64,000 nucleotides of DNA from Verrucomicrobiaceae bacterium (GCA_015075365.1 JABTUN010000004.1:62001-126000), one strand, 5' to 3'; positions 49,633 through 58,085 are shown, numbered from the stretch's first letter. Notes: generated from the letters alone by a model not told the origin. Program-made: numbers and translations.

Positions 49633-50940
49633 TCACCGCAGAAACACCCAGCCGGTCACGATGAGGATGGGCAGCAGGACGGGGATGGAGAAGCGCACCA
49701 TGTAGCCGATGAATCCCGGCGTGTGGACCTTGGAGCGGTCGGCGATGGCCTTGACCATGAAGTTCGGCCCGTTGCCGATGTAGCTGCCCGCGCCGAAGAA
49801 CACCGCGCCCAGGGAGATGGCCAGCAGATGCGCGCCGTGTGCCTGCGTGAAGGCCAGCACGTCCGCCGGGCTGTCCACGGAGAGGCCCTGCTGGCCCATC
49901 GCGGAGGCGAGGAAGGCCAGATAAGTCGGCGCGTTGTCGAGGAAGGCGGAGAGGGAGCCGGTGGCGAAGTAGTAGCTCAGCGGGGAGCTGACACCGGCCA
50001 CGCCGCCGTGCTCCAGGATCTGCAGCGCGGGGATCATGGTGAGGAAGATGCCGATGAAGAGGAAGCCGACCTCCTTCACGGGGCCGAAGTTGAAGTCGTT
50101 GGCCTCATGCACGGCGCGCTTGGTCGTGAAATAGGAGATGAGCGCCGCGGCGGCCATGATGAGCGCGGGCAGGGAGAGCACGCCGCCGAACGTGATGGCC
50201 TGGAGGTTTTTCGGCAGCAGCACGGCGCCGAGCACGACGCCGAGCCACAGCAGGTTCATGAGCCCGGCGAAGTGCCACTGCTCGTTGGCGGTCTCCATGT
50301 CCCGCACGTCCTTCGGGGCGCGGCGGAAGTTGCGCAGGTCGGTGGCATAGAAGACGGCCAGCAGCAGGGCGATCACCATCAGCCAGGCGGGCCAGCAGTG
50401 CTCCAGCGTCCAGAAGAACGGCACGCCGCGCAGGAAGCCGAGGAACAGCGGCGGATCACCCACCGGGGTGAGGCTGCCGCCCGTGTTGCTGACGATGAAG
50501 ATGAAGAAGACGATGTGAAAGCCGGTGACGCGGTATTTGTTCATGCGGATCCACGGCCGGATCAGCAGCATGGAGGCCCCGGTGGTGCCGATGAGGTTCG
50601 CCAGCACCGCGCCGATGAGGAGGAAGACGGTGTTCACCAGCGGCGTGGCCTCCCCCTTCACACGGATGTTGATCCCGCCGGAGATCACAAAGAGGGATCC
50701 CACCAGCGCCATGAAGCTGACGTACTCGTGCGCCGCGTGGTGCAGCGGATGCCAGTCCTTCATGGCAAACACATAGTAGCACGCCGTCACCACGCCGAGG
50801 CCCACCGCCACCTTCGGGTAATGGTGCTCCCAGAAATGCGCCGCAAACAACGGCATCAGCGCGATGCACAGCAGCAGGATGGCAAAGGGGGCCACGGTCC
50901 AGACGGGCGGCGTGGCAGCGGCGAAAAAGGGCAGGATCAT
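49633..50940 (-). CDS. NhaD-like sodium:proton antiporter
   Basis: The 435-aa protein starts at ATG 50940. About ten to eleven membrane helices are predicted. It has GINIRVKGEATPLVNTVFLL, GTTGASMLLIRPWIRMNKYR, IVSNTGGSLTPVGDPPLFLG and SLSAFLDNAPTYLAFLAS, all typical of the NhaD/CitM-like ion-transporter group. It probably exchanges Na+ for H+. The intergenic 49473-49632 contains a weak hairpin. Confidence 0.88.
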   Translation of the reverse strand: MILPFFAAATPPVWTVAPFAILLLCIALMPLFAAHFWEHHYPKVAVGLGVVTACYYVFAMKDWHPLHHAAHEYVSFMALVGSLFVISGGINIRVKGEATPLVNTVFLLIGAVLANLIGTTGASMLLIRPWIRMNKYRVTGFHIVFFIFIVSNTGGSLTPVGDPPLFLGFLRGVPFFWTLEHCWPAWLMVIALLLAVFYATDLRNFRRAPKDVRDMETANEQWHFAGLMNLLWLGVVLGAVLLPKNLQAITFGGVLSLPALIMAAAALISYFTTKRAVHEANDFNFGPVKEVGFLFIGIFLTMIPALQILEHGGVAGVSSPLSYYFATGSLSAFLDNAPTYLAFLASAMGQQGLSVDSPADVLAFTQAHGAHLLAISLGAVFFGAGSYIGNGPNFMVKAIADRSKVHTPGFIGYMVRFSIPVLLPILIVTGWVFLR

Positions 50941-51090
50941 GGGCGCGCACTTAGAACAGGACATTGGCGCGGATTGCAAGGCGCGGCGGTGTCCGCCGAG
51001 GGGAAAATCCTTTTGCAGCGGCCTGCCCGGCATGACATGCTGCGCGCCCGGCCGTTCCCGGCCGCCAACCCACCCCCCAACAACCTCCTC

Positions 51091-51408
51091 ATGCCCACCT
51101 ACGACTACGAATGCCAGACGTGCGGCCATCATTTCGAGGCCCGCCAGTCCATGAAAGACCCGCATCTCACCGACTGCCCGCAGGAAGGCTGCGTGGGGCC
51201 GGTGAAGCGCAAGATCGGCGTCGGCGCCGGCTTCATCTTCAAAGGCACCGGCTTCTACATCACCGACTACCGCAGTGACTCCTACAAGGCGGCGGCCAAG
51301 CAGGAATCCGCCGCCGCGTCCGGCGGCGGGGGCACGGCCTCCGCGGCTCCTGCGGCTGGTGCCAGCGCCCCGGCGTCCACACCCGCGAAGGCGGCCGCCA
51401 CGGCCTGA
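51091..51408 (+). CDS. FmdB-type zinc-ribbon protein
   Basis: The 105-aa protein starts MPTYDYECQTCGHHFEARQ. Four Cys pair as CQTC and CPQEGC, the FmdB/CxxC zinc ribbon. The tail after residue 70 is Ala/Ser/Gly-rich and disordered. These are putative regulatory or metal-binding proteins. Confidence 0.88.
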   Translation: MPTYDYECQTCGHHFEARQSMKDPHLTDCPQEGCVGPVKRKIGVGAGFIFKGTGFYITDYRSDSYKAAAKQESAAASGGGGTASAAPAAGASAPASTPAKAAATA

Positions 51409-51440
51409 CGCGTCCGTCTTCTCACCCTCCCCGCCCTGTT

Positions 51441-52016
51441 GTGAAACGCTTCCTCTTCCAGTGCCTGCGCCTGCTGCTGCTCAGTGCCCTGGGCGGCGCG
51501 GCGTGGGTGGCCCACCGCGCGGAGACGCTGCCGCCGGTGGCGCCCGCGCCGGAGAAAGGGCGGGAAAACGACCTCCTCGGCGATCTGCGCCAGGCGGCCA
51601 TCAAGCGCACGACCATCATCGAGATCAAGGAGGCGGACCTCAACCGCTACCTTTCCAACACGCTGGCCAACCGCATCGGCAGCACCATGGGCAGCGGCTT
51701 CGCGCTCCATGGCGTGCGCGTAGATCTGGAACCGGGGCATGCCCGCGTCATCCTCATCTGGCAGATCTACGGCAGCCCGCGCACCGCCAGTGTGAACCTC
51801 GTCGTGCGTCGTGTGGATGATCATTTCCATGTCGAAATGCTTGGCGGGGCCTTCGGCCACCTGCGCCTGCCGCGCGGCATGATGCGCCCGCTCCATCCCT
51901 CGCTGGATGTCGTGAGTGATGCCCTGGAGCAGGAGATCAAGGCCCTCTTCCAGATGACCCAGATCACCCTGGCCAAGGACAAGCTCGTGCTCGACTCCCG
52001 GTTCCCTGCTGCCTGA
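51441..52016 (+). CDS. Membrane-anchored protein of unknown function
   Basis: The 191-aa protein starts with GTG at 51441. An N-terminal hydrophobic segment (LFQCLRLLLLSALGGAAWVA) could be an anchor or signal. The rest is mixed alpha/beta with IIEIKEADLNRYLSNTLANR and ARVILIWQIYGSP. I recognise no family. It directly precedes the long secreted protein gene by one base. Confidence 0.68.
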   Translation: MKRFLFQCLRLLLLSALGGAAWVAHRAETLPPVAPAPEKGRENDLLGDLRQAAIKRTTIIEIKEADLNRYLSNTLANRIGSTMGSGFALHGVRVDLEPGHARVILIWQIYGSPRTASVNLVVRRVDDHFHVEMLGGAFGHLRLPRGMMRPLHPSLDVVSDALEQEIKALFQMTQITLAKDKLVLDSRFPAA

Positions 52017-52017
52017 T

Positions 52018-54987
52018 ATGAAAACGCGTCCGCTCCTCCTCCGCGCCCTCCTGGCCCTCGGCCCGGTCTTTTCCATGCAGGCCCAGCAGGCGTCGCCTGT
52101 CCCGGCACCGCCGCCGCAGATCAACCGGGACAAGGCCGCGGAGGCCGCCGCGGCCATCCAGCCGCCGCTGCCCGTCCCGGCGGTGCCCGCCGCGCCGAAA
52201 ATGCTGCCTGCCGCGCCCTCGCTGCCGCCTGCGGCTCCGCCGCCGCTGCCCCCGGTCGCGCGGCCTGTGCCCTCACTGCCGCAGCCGTCCGCGCCGCCGG
52301 TTTCCGTGGCCCCTGCGCCCGCCGCCCCGGACAACAGCGCCAGCAAGATGCAGGCTCTGGAGGCCGCCACGAGCGCCCCTGGCGGTGCGCAGGAAGTCCC
52401 GCGCGTGGCCACCCCGGCGGAAAAAATGCCGGTGACGACCTCCACCAGCGCCAGCGGCCAGTTCCGCGTGCACGGGAAGGAGCTGTCCACCCGCAGCGCC
52501 ATGTCCTCCCACCTCGATGACATCGCCGCCGAGCTGCGCGCCGTGCTGGGTGACTCCCAGCCCTTCAGCCAGCCGGTCGTCGTCCTGCTCAACACCGGGG
52601 AGGACGCGCGCAAGCTCCCGCCCGGCACGCCGCCTGTCTCCATCGTCATCACGGAGGTCGAGGCGGCCAGCGGCGGCGGCTTCCACCTGCAAATGACCGT
52701 CAACGAGGGGCCGGACCTCAAGCTGGGCGATCTGCGCCGTGAAACCGTGCGCGTCCTGCTGGCGGAGCGCATCGTGCGCGGTCACGCGCAGCTCACCAAG
52801 CCGGAAAACCGCCTCCTGCTGCCCGACTGGCTCTTCAACGGCGTGCTCCAGGCCATGGACTACCGCGCCGCCGCGCGCCCCAGCACCATGTTCGCCGCCA
52901 TTTTCAAGAGCGGGAAGATTTACGGCATCGAGGAGATCATCGAGGCCTCCCCCACGCAGATGGACAGCCTCTCCCGCGCCATCTACGACACGTCCTGCGC
53001 CGCGCTCGTCATGGCCCTCGCTGATCAGCCGAACGGCGGCACGCGCCTGAACAAGTTCCTCAATTCCCTGGCCGCGGATCCCCGCCCGGAGCGGGAGCTG
53101 CTCAGCGCCGCCTTCCCGGAGTTCAACGCCAGCGCCTCCAGCCTCAACAAGTGGTGGGCACTGCAAATGGCCACCCTCGCCAAACGCGGCATGGCGGAGC
53201 CCCTCGGCCCGGATGAAAGCCTCCGCGCCCTCGAGGATGCCATCACCATCCGCTACCACGCGCCGGAAAAGGAGGCGCCAAAGGACATCCAGCCCCGTCC
53301 TTTCGTCATCCCCGCCCCGCTCAATGTCATCCCGCCGGACGCGCCCAAGCCGAAGCCGCCGTCTCCCGTCGCCGCCACGGATGAGCCACCGGTCAAGGCC
53401 GTCGCCTCCGCCAGCCCCAAAAAAGCCGCCGCCAAAAAGAGCAGCGCGGACGCGGCCCCCGAGCCCGCTCCCTCCACGGATGAAGCCGCCGCGGAAGAGA
53501 CGGCCGGGGACGGCAAATCCTCCCGCTGGCTGCGCTACCTGACCTTTGGCCTCGCCGGAGGCAAAAAGGCGGAGGAAATGCCTGAAACGGCCGAGGACCC
53601 GGCCGAGGAGGAGCCCGCCACGAAAAAGACGGAGAAGACCGCCGCGGCCGACATGCCGCCGGAAACTGAAAAAACCGACGAAGAACCCGCCTCCGACTCC
53701 ACCGCCGGCGGCAGCAGCCTGTTCAGCCGGCTCATGTCCCGGGACCGCCTCCGCGTCGCCGAGGAACGTCAGAAGGCAGCGGACGAAATGGCGCGCCTGG
53801 CGGAGGAAAAAGCCGAAAGGGTCGAAAAAGCCGCGGAGGAGAAAAAAGCCGCCGAAGAAGCCGCCAAGGACAAAAAGACCGGGGACAAGCCCAAGCCGGC
53901 CTCCACCGACAAACCCCAGGCACCGGCTCCCCCGCCCGCCAAGGCGAAAAGCGACGACAAACCCGTCGAGGAGCCCGAAACCAAGGAGGACAAGCCCTCC
54001 AAACTCAATCCGCTGAACTGGTTCCGCGGCGGCAAGAAAACCGAGGAGAAGAAGCCCGAGGAGAAGAAAACCGGGGACGAGCCTCCGGTGGACGAGACAA
54101 AGGACACGTCAGACGACAAGAAAAAGAAGCCTGCGGAAACCGAGGGTGAGGCTGAGGCCGCCGTGCTCCTCGACCTGGGCGCTCCGGCGCGGGAGACCTC
54201 CGTGCTGGAGTGGCTTTCCCCCAGCCTGGCGGATGCCTGGCAGTTCCTCACCCCCGCGCAGCCCCGCCCTGCCTTCCTCGACTTCCTCAAACGCAAAAAG
54301 GACGAGAAAAAGGAGGAGGAAAAGCCCGCTGAACCGCCGCCCCCGGCCAAACCGGCGGCCGCTCCCAAGAAAAAGGACAGCAAATCCTCCTCCACCCCGC
54401 CCAGGAGCACCAACCCCAACGCCAAACCCGTCGCCCGCCCGGTCAAACCGGCCGATGGCAGCCCGCGCACGACCAACCCCGCCGCCAAACCCCTCCCCGT
54501 GCCGCAGCAGCCGCCGGCCACCGCGGCTTCCACCGCCACGGATGATGACCTGGGCAAGCCGCCGCCCGGCATGGTCCTCGTCACTCTGCCCGTCGAGGAA
54601 TACCAGCACGTCCTCAAGCGCAAGGATCGCAAGGAGATCCTGGAGCGCAACGTGGCCGCCCTCCGCGCTCTCCAGCTCCGGGCCTGCGTGCTCTTCCGCC
54701 CGGTCGTCACCGCCTATCTCGATGTCATGCTGGCCCTCCAGCAGGGGAAGACCAAGGACATGGAAACGCGCCTGCCCTCCCTGCGCCAGGCCGCCCTCGC
54801 CGCCCTGCAAAACACCAAGGCCGTGCGCGACTACCTCGACTGGTATGAGGCGAATGAAACGGGCCGCCTCTCCGGCAAGTTCGACGACTTCCTCAACCTC
54901 CCCGCCCTCATCCAGCGCGAGCTCCCTCCCCGCGAGGACCCCATCTCGAAATACCTGGACGCCATCGACAAGCAGTTCTCGAAGTAG
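52018..54987 (+). CDS. Large low-complexity secreted protein with degenerate peptidase-MA-like core
   Basis: The 989-aa protein has a signal peptide (MKTRPLLLRALLALGPVFSM). Residues about 25-105 are Pro/Ala-rich. A globular region (about 150-410) has LLPDWLFNGVLQAMDYR, resembling the end of peptidase-MA domains, but no HExxH zinc motif. From about 420 on it is dominated by Lys/Glu/Pro tracts (KTEEKKPEEKK). The last 120 residues are a helical domain (YQHVLKRKDRKEILERNV). A piece of its 3' end is duplicated at 55906. Confidence 0.75.
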   Translation: MKTRPLLLRALLALGPVFSMQAQQASPVPAPPPQINRDKAAEAAAAIQPPLPVPAVPAAPKMLPAAPSLPPAAPPPLPPVARPVPSLPQPSAPPVSVAPAPAAPDNSASKMQALEAATSAPGGAQEVPRVATPAEKMPVTTSTSASGQFRVHGKELSTRSAMSSHLDDIAAELRAVLGDSQPFSQPVVVLLNTGEDARKLPPGTPPVSIVITEVEAASGGGFHLQMTVNEGPDLKLGDLRRETVRVLLAERIVRGHAQLTKPENRLLLPDWLFNGVLQAMDYRAAARPSTMFAAIFKSGKIYGIEEIIEASPTQMDSLSRAIYDTSCAALVMALADQPNGGTRLNKFLNSLAADPRPERELLSAAFPEFNASASSLNKWWALQMATLAKRGMAEPLGPDESLRALEDAITIRYHAPEKEAPKDIQPRPFVIPAPLNVIPPDAPKPKPPSPVAATDEPPVKAVASASPKKAAAKKSSADAAPEPAPSTDEAAAEETAGDGKSSRWLRYLTFGLAGGKKAEEMPETAEDPAEEEPATKKTEKTAAADMPPETEKTDEEPASDSTAGGSSLFSRLMSRDRLRVAEERQKAADEMARLAEEKAERVEKAAEEKKAAEEAAKDKKTGDKPKPASTDKPQAPAPPPAKAKSDDKPVEEPETKEDKPSKLNPLNWFRGGKKTEEKKPEEKKTGDEPPVDETKDTSDDKKKKPAETEGEAEAAVLLDLGAPARETSVLEWLSPSLADAWQFLTPAQPRPAFLDFLKRKKDEKKEEEKPAEPPPPAKPAAAPKKKDSKSSSTPPRSTNPNAKPVARPVKPADGSPRTTNPAAKPLPVPQQPPATAASTATDDDLGKPPPGMVLVTLPVEEYQHVLKRKDRKEILERNVAALRALQLRACVLFRPVVTAYLDVMLALQQGKTKDMETRLPSLRQAALAALQNTKAVRDYLDWYEANETGRLSGKFDDFLNLPALIQRELPPREDPISKYLDAIDKQFSK

Positions 54988-54997
54988 CCCGCAGTCC

Positions 54998-55067
54998 GGG
55001 CTGTCCCCAGCCCGCCGCGAACGTTGTTTGGCCTGCGCGGGTGGGAAGGTAGCTTCGGGCGTCATTC
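54998..55067 (+). repeat. REP-like element, copy A
   Basis: About 70 bases (GGGCTGTCCCCAGCCCGCCG ... TTCGGGCGTCATTC) match a second copy at 57707-57778. It contains a CCTGCGCGGG core and a shorter imperfect hairpin. It sits just after the 989-aa gene. The rest of the 54988-55258 interval holds no other feature I can name. Confidence 0.65.
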
Positions 55068-55258
55068 TTGCTCGCCGCGTCCAGGGCCAACCCTAACCGG
55101 CCCCCTCAAAGCAATTTCCTAGCGCCAAGGGCGAACTTACCCATTGCAGTCGGCATTTGTGATTCCAAATTTACTATCGTTTGTTCTGTCCCCTGTCGCA
55201 TTTACGCACGAAGTTTTTGAGCAGCCCCCCTGCATAATCAAAGTTTTGGCAACTACCC

Positions 55259-55891
55259 ATGACGTCTCCTGACCCCGTGCCACCACAAAGTCTGGTCCTC
55301 AACGGAAAACAGACCACCATTCACCATGAATCAGGTGTTCTCTGTGGACTAAACAAGCAAACGGACATTCACGGAACGGGAGCCAACATCCATTCTGCTC
55401 AAAGGGCGGAATTCGCTCTGATGGGTGCTGATGGCATTGAGCGACCGCGTCAATTCATGTCTCACCAGGTATTTTTACGCAATGGACATCGAGTCAGTCT
55501 TTTGTGGGTTGAGCACTCCGGACAGAAGCGCTGGATCAACCTTGTGAACCACGATACCAGGGAAACATGGATCTGCTGGCCCGAACCTCACCGCGCGCTT
55601 TACGAAATCGGCATCCATCAGAAATTTGGGTGCTGGTCCTGGCTGCTTTGGTTTGTGTCTATTTACTTGGGTGCCGTTGCTTCAGCCGGAATAGATAAAT
55701 CAGGCAATCTCGGAGCTATCGCCTTATTGATCGGTTACCCGTGCTTGTTCGCGTTTGGGATATGGCGTTCGTGGAGTGCCCGGCGTACATGGAAAAAGTC
55801 GGCCAAGGTTGCATTGGAATGTTATGGCGAGACTGTGCTTCAAAACACCGATGCCATTTTCTCATGGGCGTCCCTTCCAGGTGTGCGCTAG
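55259..55891 (+). CDS. Membrane protein of unknown function (lower GC)
   Basis: The 210-aa protein starts at ATG 55259. Its N-terminal half is soluble (SLVLNGKQTTIHHESGVLCG, WVEHSGQKRWINLVNHDTRE). Two membrane helices follow (WSWLLWFVSIYLGAVASAGI and LGAIALLIGYPCLFAFGIW). No family recognised. The base composition differs from neighbours, and it lies between a repeat and a duplicated gene fragment, suggesting insertion. Confidence 0.65.
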   Translation: MTSPDPVPPQSLVLNGKQTTIHHESGVLCGLNKQTDIHGTGANIHSAQRAEFALMGADGIERPRQFMSHQVFLRNGHRVSLLWVEHSGQKRWINLVNHDTRETWICWPEPHRALYEIGIHQKFGCWSWLLWFVSIYLGAVASAGIDKSGNLGAIALLIGYPCLFAFGIWRSWSARRTWKKSAKVALECYGETVLQNTDAIFSWASLPGVR

Positions 55892-55905
55892 GGGAACACC
55901 TATAC

Positions 55906-55950
55906 CGACTGGTATGAGGCGAACGAAACGGGCCGCCTCTTCGGCAAGTT
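55906..55950 (+). pseudogene. Duplicated fragment of the 989-aa gene's 3' end
   Basis: These 45 bases match 54837-54881 with two differences (encoding DWYEANETGRL-like sequence). The copy stands alone downstream of the 210-aa gene and has no start. It marks a past rearrangement. Confidence 0.8.
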
Positions 55951-56085
55951 TGGGTATTTACCCAACTTTTGCTGTCCACGGAAACGAAGAAGGCTCAAAG
56001 CGGCTGGAGAGGCGCTGGTGGGGGGATCACCTTCAAAAAAGGAGGCAGAAAGCCCGTCAAAGGGACGCATCACCATGCCATGGTG

Positions 56086-56133
56086 ATGGCTCACTTCGTC
56101 AAGGTGATGGCCCCCATTGGCGTGGTGACGGCC
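56086..56133 (+). repeat. 21-bp tandem repeat, left of the IS
   Basis: The units GGTGATGGCTCACTTCGTCAA (21 bases) and the related GGTGATGGCCCCCATTGGCG-T run into GGTGACGGCC, which is cut by the IS. The repeat resumes at 57623. It is similar to the 21-bp units at 46.7 kb (GTTCACTACGCC vs GCTCACTTCGTC). Confidence 0.75.
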
Positions 56134-56206
56134 TGCTCCGTCCCCCTCTTGGATTGGACAGGTGATAAGCTCTCCGAACTGATCCAAGATCAGGCATACA
56201 TCCACC

Positions 56207-56297
56207 CCGCGCAGAAGCTCTGTGAAGGCGCAGTGCAGGTCTCGTCGAGCGTAGCGAGACGAGGCCGCAGCGTAGCCGTAACAGAGCTTCTGCGCGG
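56207..56297. repeat. 17-bp perfect inverted repeat in the IS leader
   Basis: CCGCGCAGAAGCTCTGT (56207-56223) pairs with ACAGAGCTTCTGCGCGG (56281-56297). Between them CTCGTC / GACGAG and AGCGTAGC-type repeats (56248-56278) can form an inner hairpin. It precedes orfA by 53 bases and could shield the transposase from outside transcription, or act as a small structured RNA. Confidence 0.75.
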
Positions 56298-56350
56298 TCG
56301 CCGCCCCCTCCCACTTGTCGCTGTTCACCCTCAACCCGGAGCCTTCTGCC

Positions 56351-56719
56351 ATGAGTAAGCCTAAAGCCGCCATCACACCTCCCGCCGTCGAGATCGAAAC
56401 CGATGCCGACAGTCCGCAACGCTGGACCGCGAAGCGCAAGGCCGCCCTCGTCATCGACATCCTCCAAGGCAAGACCACCGCCGCGGAGGCTGCTCGCCAG
56501 CACGCGCTGACTCTCGCCGAGGTCGAGCAGTGGAAGGAGGACTTCATCACCCAGGGCACCGAGGCCCTGCGCAGTCATCCGCGCGACCTCGCCCAGCAGT
56601 TCGAGGCTCGCGAGAAGACCCTGCTGGCCAAGGTCGGCGAGCTCACCCTGCATGTGGACGTTTTAAAAAAAGCTCATCGCTACTTGGGCAAGGACTTGCC
56701 GGAAGGGATCTCGTGGTAG
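56351..56719 (+). CDS. IS3-family transposase OrfA
   Basis: The 122-aa protein starts at ATG 56351. It has the helix-turn-helix (WTAKRKAALVIDILQGKTTA, EAARQHALTLAEVEQWKEDF) and a Leu-zipper-like end (LLAKVGELTLHVDVLKKAHR) of IS3 OrfA proteins. It binds the IS ends. An A7 tract at 56665-56671 lies before its stop and is the site for -1 frameshifting into orfB. Confidence 0.93.
   Translation: MSKPKAAITPPAVEIETDADSPQRWTAKRKAALVIDILQGKTTAAEAARQHALTLAEVEQWKEDFITQGTEALRSHPRDLAQQFEAREKTLLAKVGELTLHVDVLKKAHRYLGKDLPEGISW
56664..56672 (+). other. Probable -1 programmed frameshift site
   Basis: TAAAAAAAG (seven A) is in the AAA-AAA-G context used by IS3 elements. A -1 slip here joins orfA to the orfB frame, which is open from well upstream, giving an OrfAB transposase. 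Confidence 0.78.
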
Positions 56720-56721
56720 CC

Positions 56722-57582
56722 ATGCAAAACCAACTTCTCCAATCGGGATCCCCGCCGGTGCCTGTGAGCGTGCTGTGCCGTCTCCTCGGCGTGGCACGCT
56801 CCACCACCTATTACCAGCCGCATGGACGCCACCTCGAACCGCGGTGCGATCCCGCGTGCGTCGAGGCCATCCGTGCGGTGATCGAGGCTCATCCCACCTA
56901 TGGCGTGCGCATGACTCATGCCCGTCTCACCAAAGGCCAGGGCATGATCGTCAACCGCAAGAAGGTCCACCGCATCATGCGCCTGCACCGCTGGACATGC
57001 AGGCAGCGCCGCATCGGCCGCCGTCCGCGTGTGCAGCACCTCAAATCCATCGCCGCAGCCCCCAACCAGCGTTGGGCCACCGACATCGCCACCGTGGACT
57101 GCGGGCGCGACGGCTGGTGCGCCTTCGTGCCGGTCGTCGACTGCTGCTCGCGTGAAGTCCTCGGCTGGGATCTGGCGCACACCGCCCGAGCCAAGACCGC
57201 CGAGCGTGCGCTGGAAGAGGCCCTGCTGCACCGCTTCGGCACCACTCGAGGCGCTCCATCAGGACTCACCTTGCGCCACGATAACGGCCTTGTCTTCGGC
57301 TCACGAGCCTACCGCGCCCTCGTGCGTGACTACGGCCTCACGCAGGAATACATCGCTCCCTACACGCCCGAGCAAAACGGCCTGTGCGAGCGCTTCATCC
57401 GCACCTTCAAAGAGGAATGCGCCTGGCAGCACCGCTTTGACAACCTCACCGCCGCACGCGCGACGGTCGCCAGATACATCGAACACTACAACACCCAGCG
57501 CACCCACTCCGCCCTCAACTACAACACCCCACGCCAAACCTACCTCACCCTATGCAACCCACCCCATCAACAAGCCGCCTGA
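56722..57582 (+). CDS. IS3-family transposase OrfB (DDE integrase domain)
   Basis: The 286-aa frame starts at ATG 56722, but it is normally made as an OrfAB fusion. It has an HTH_21 region (VIEAHPTYGVRMTHARL, NRKKVHRIMRLHRW) and the rve catalytic triad: WATDIATVD, LRHDNGLVF, and TPEQNGLCERFIRTFKEE. All three DDE residues are present, and the frame is intact, so the element may be active. Confidence 0.94.
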   Translation: MQNQLLQSGSPPVPVSVLCRLLGVARSTTYYQPHGRHLEPRCDPACVEAIRAVIEAHPTYGVRMTHARLTKGQGMIVNRKKVHRIMRLHRWTCRQRRIGRRPRVQHLKSIAAAPNQRWATDIATVDCGRDGWCAFVPVVDCCSREVLGWDLAHTARAKTAERALEEALLHRFGTTRGAPSGLTLRHDNGLVFGSRAYRALVRDYGLTQEYIAPYTPEQNGLCERFIRTFKEECAWQHRFDNLTAARATVARYIEHYNTQRTHSALNYNTPRQTYLTLCNPPHQQAA

Positions 57583-57622
57583 ACAACACTGGCTCTTGTC
57601 CAACTTTGAGGGGAGCACTACA

Positions 57623-57682
57623 GGCCCCCATTGGCGTGGTGACGGCCTCCCTTTGGCGTGGTGATGGCCCCATTTTCAAGCA
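57623..57682 (+). repeat. 21-bp tandem repeat, right of the IS
   Basis: The sequence resumes as GGCCCCCATTGGCGTGGTGAC, GGCCTCCCTTTGGCGTGGTGAT (22 bases) and GGCCCCATTTTCAAGC. The first 25 bases repeat those left of the IS, consistent with an insertion between two tandem units. Confidence 0.75.
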
Positions 57683-57706
57683 AAACCGCCACTTGCAACG
57701 GGCAGG

Positions 57707-57778
57707 CGAGCTGTCCTCAGCCCGCAGCGGAGGTCGTCTGACCTGCGCAGGCGGGAAGACGGCTTTCGGGCGTCATTC
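57707..57778 (+). repeat. REP-like element, copy B
   Basis: This matches copy A at 54998 (AGCTGTCCTCAGCCCGCAG ... TTTCGGGCGTCATTC). It contains a hairpin GTCGTCT / AGACGGC around the palindrome CTGCGCAG. The remaining 57779-58085 interval has no gene I trust. Confidence 0.68.
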
Positions 57779-58085
57779 GGCCTAGGCGGCACTTCGGGGA
57801 TGAAGCGCTACTACTCGTGAACCGTGCGCGCCCCCCCCGGCCTGCGCGGGCTGGGCCAGGCGAGACGTGGCACCAAACGAACCCGATTTCGGGGGCGTTG
57901 CCACAGGTGTGATTGCTGCTTGGCAATGGGTGGAGCGCATGCCAGCATCACCACCCTGCTGAAGGCGTGGTGCCGCATGGACCTGGGCGGGTGGTTTTGC
58001 CTCCTGGCAGTGCCACACCCTCGTGAACGGCTGCTTCCCTCGACTTCCACCCTCCATTGCTCATCCATCGTCCATCCTCGCCCTT

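Larger units (their letters stand above)
56134..57622 (+). mobile_element. Complete IS3-family insertion sequence (1489 bp)
   Basis: Both ends begin TG and share imperfect terminal inverted repeats: the left end TGCTCCGTCCCCCTC... with TTGGACA and the right end (reverse) TGTAGTGCTCCCCTC... with TTGGACA. The target site appears to be GGCC (4 bp) on each side. It carries orfA and orfB in IS3 layout with a -1 frameshift site. A 217-base leader with strong hairpins precedes orfA. Confidence 0.88.

Noticed and set aside
56109-57647. A 25-bp target-site duplication made by the IS
   Set aside because: IS3 elements make short duplications. A pre-existing 21-bp tandem repeat plus a 4-bp GGCC duplication explains it better.
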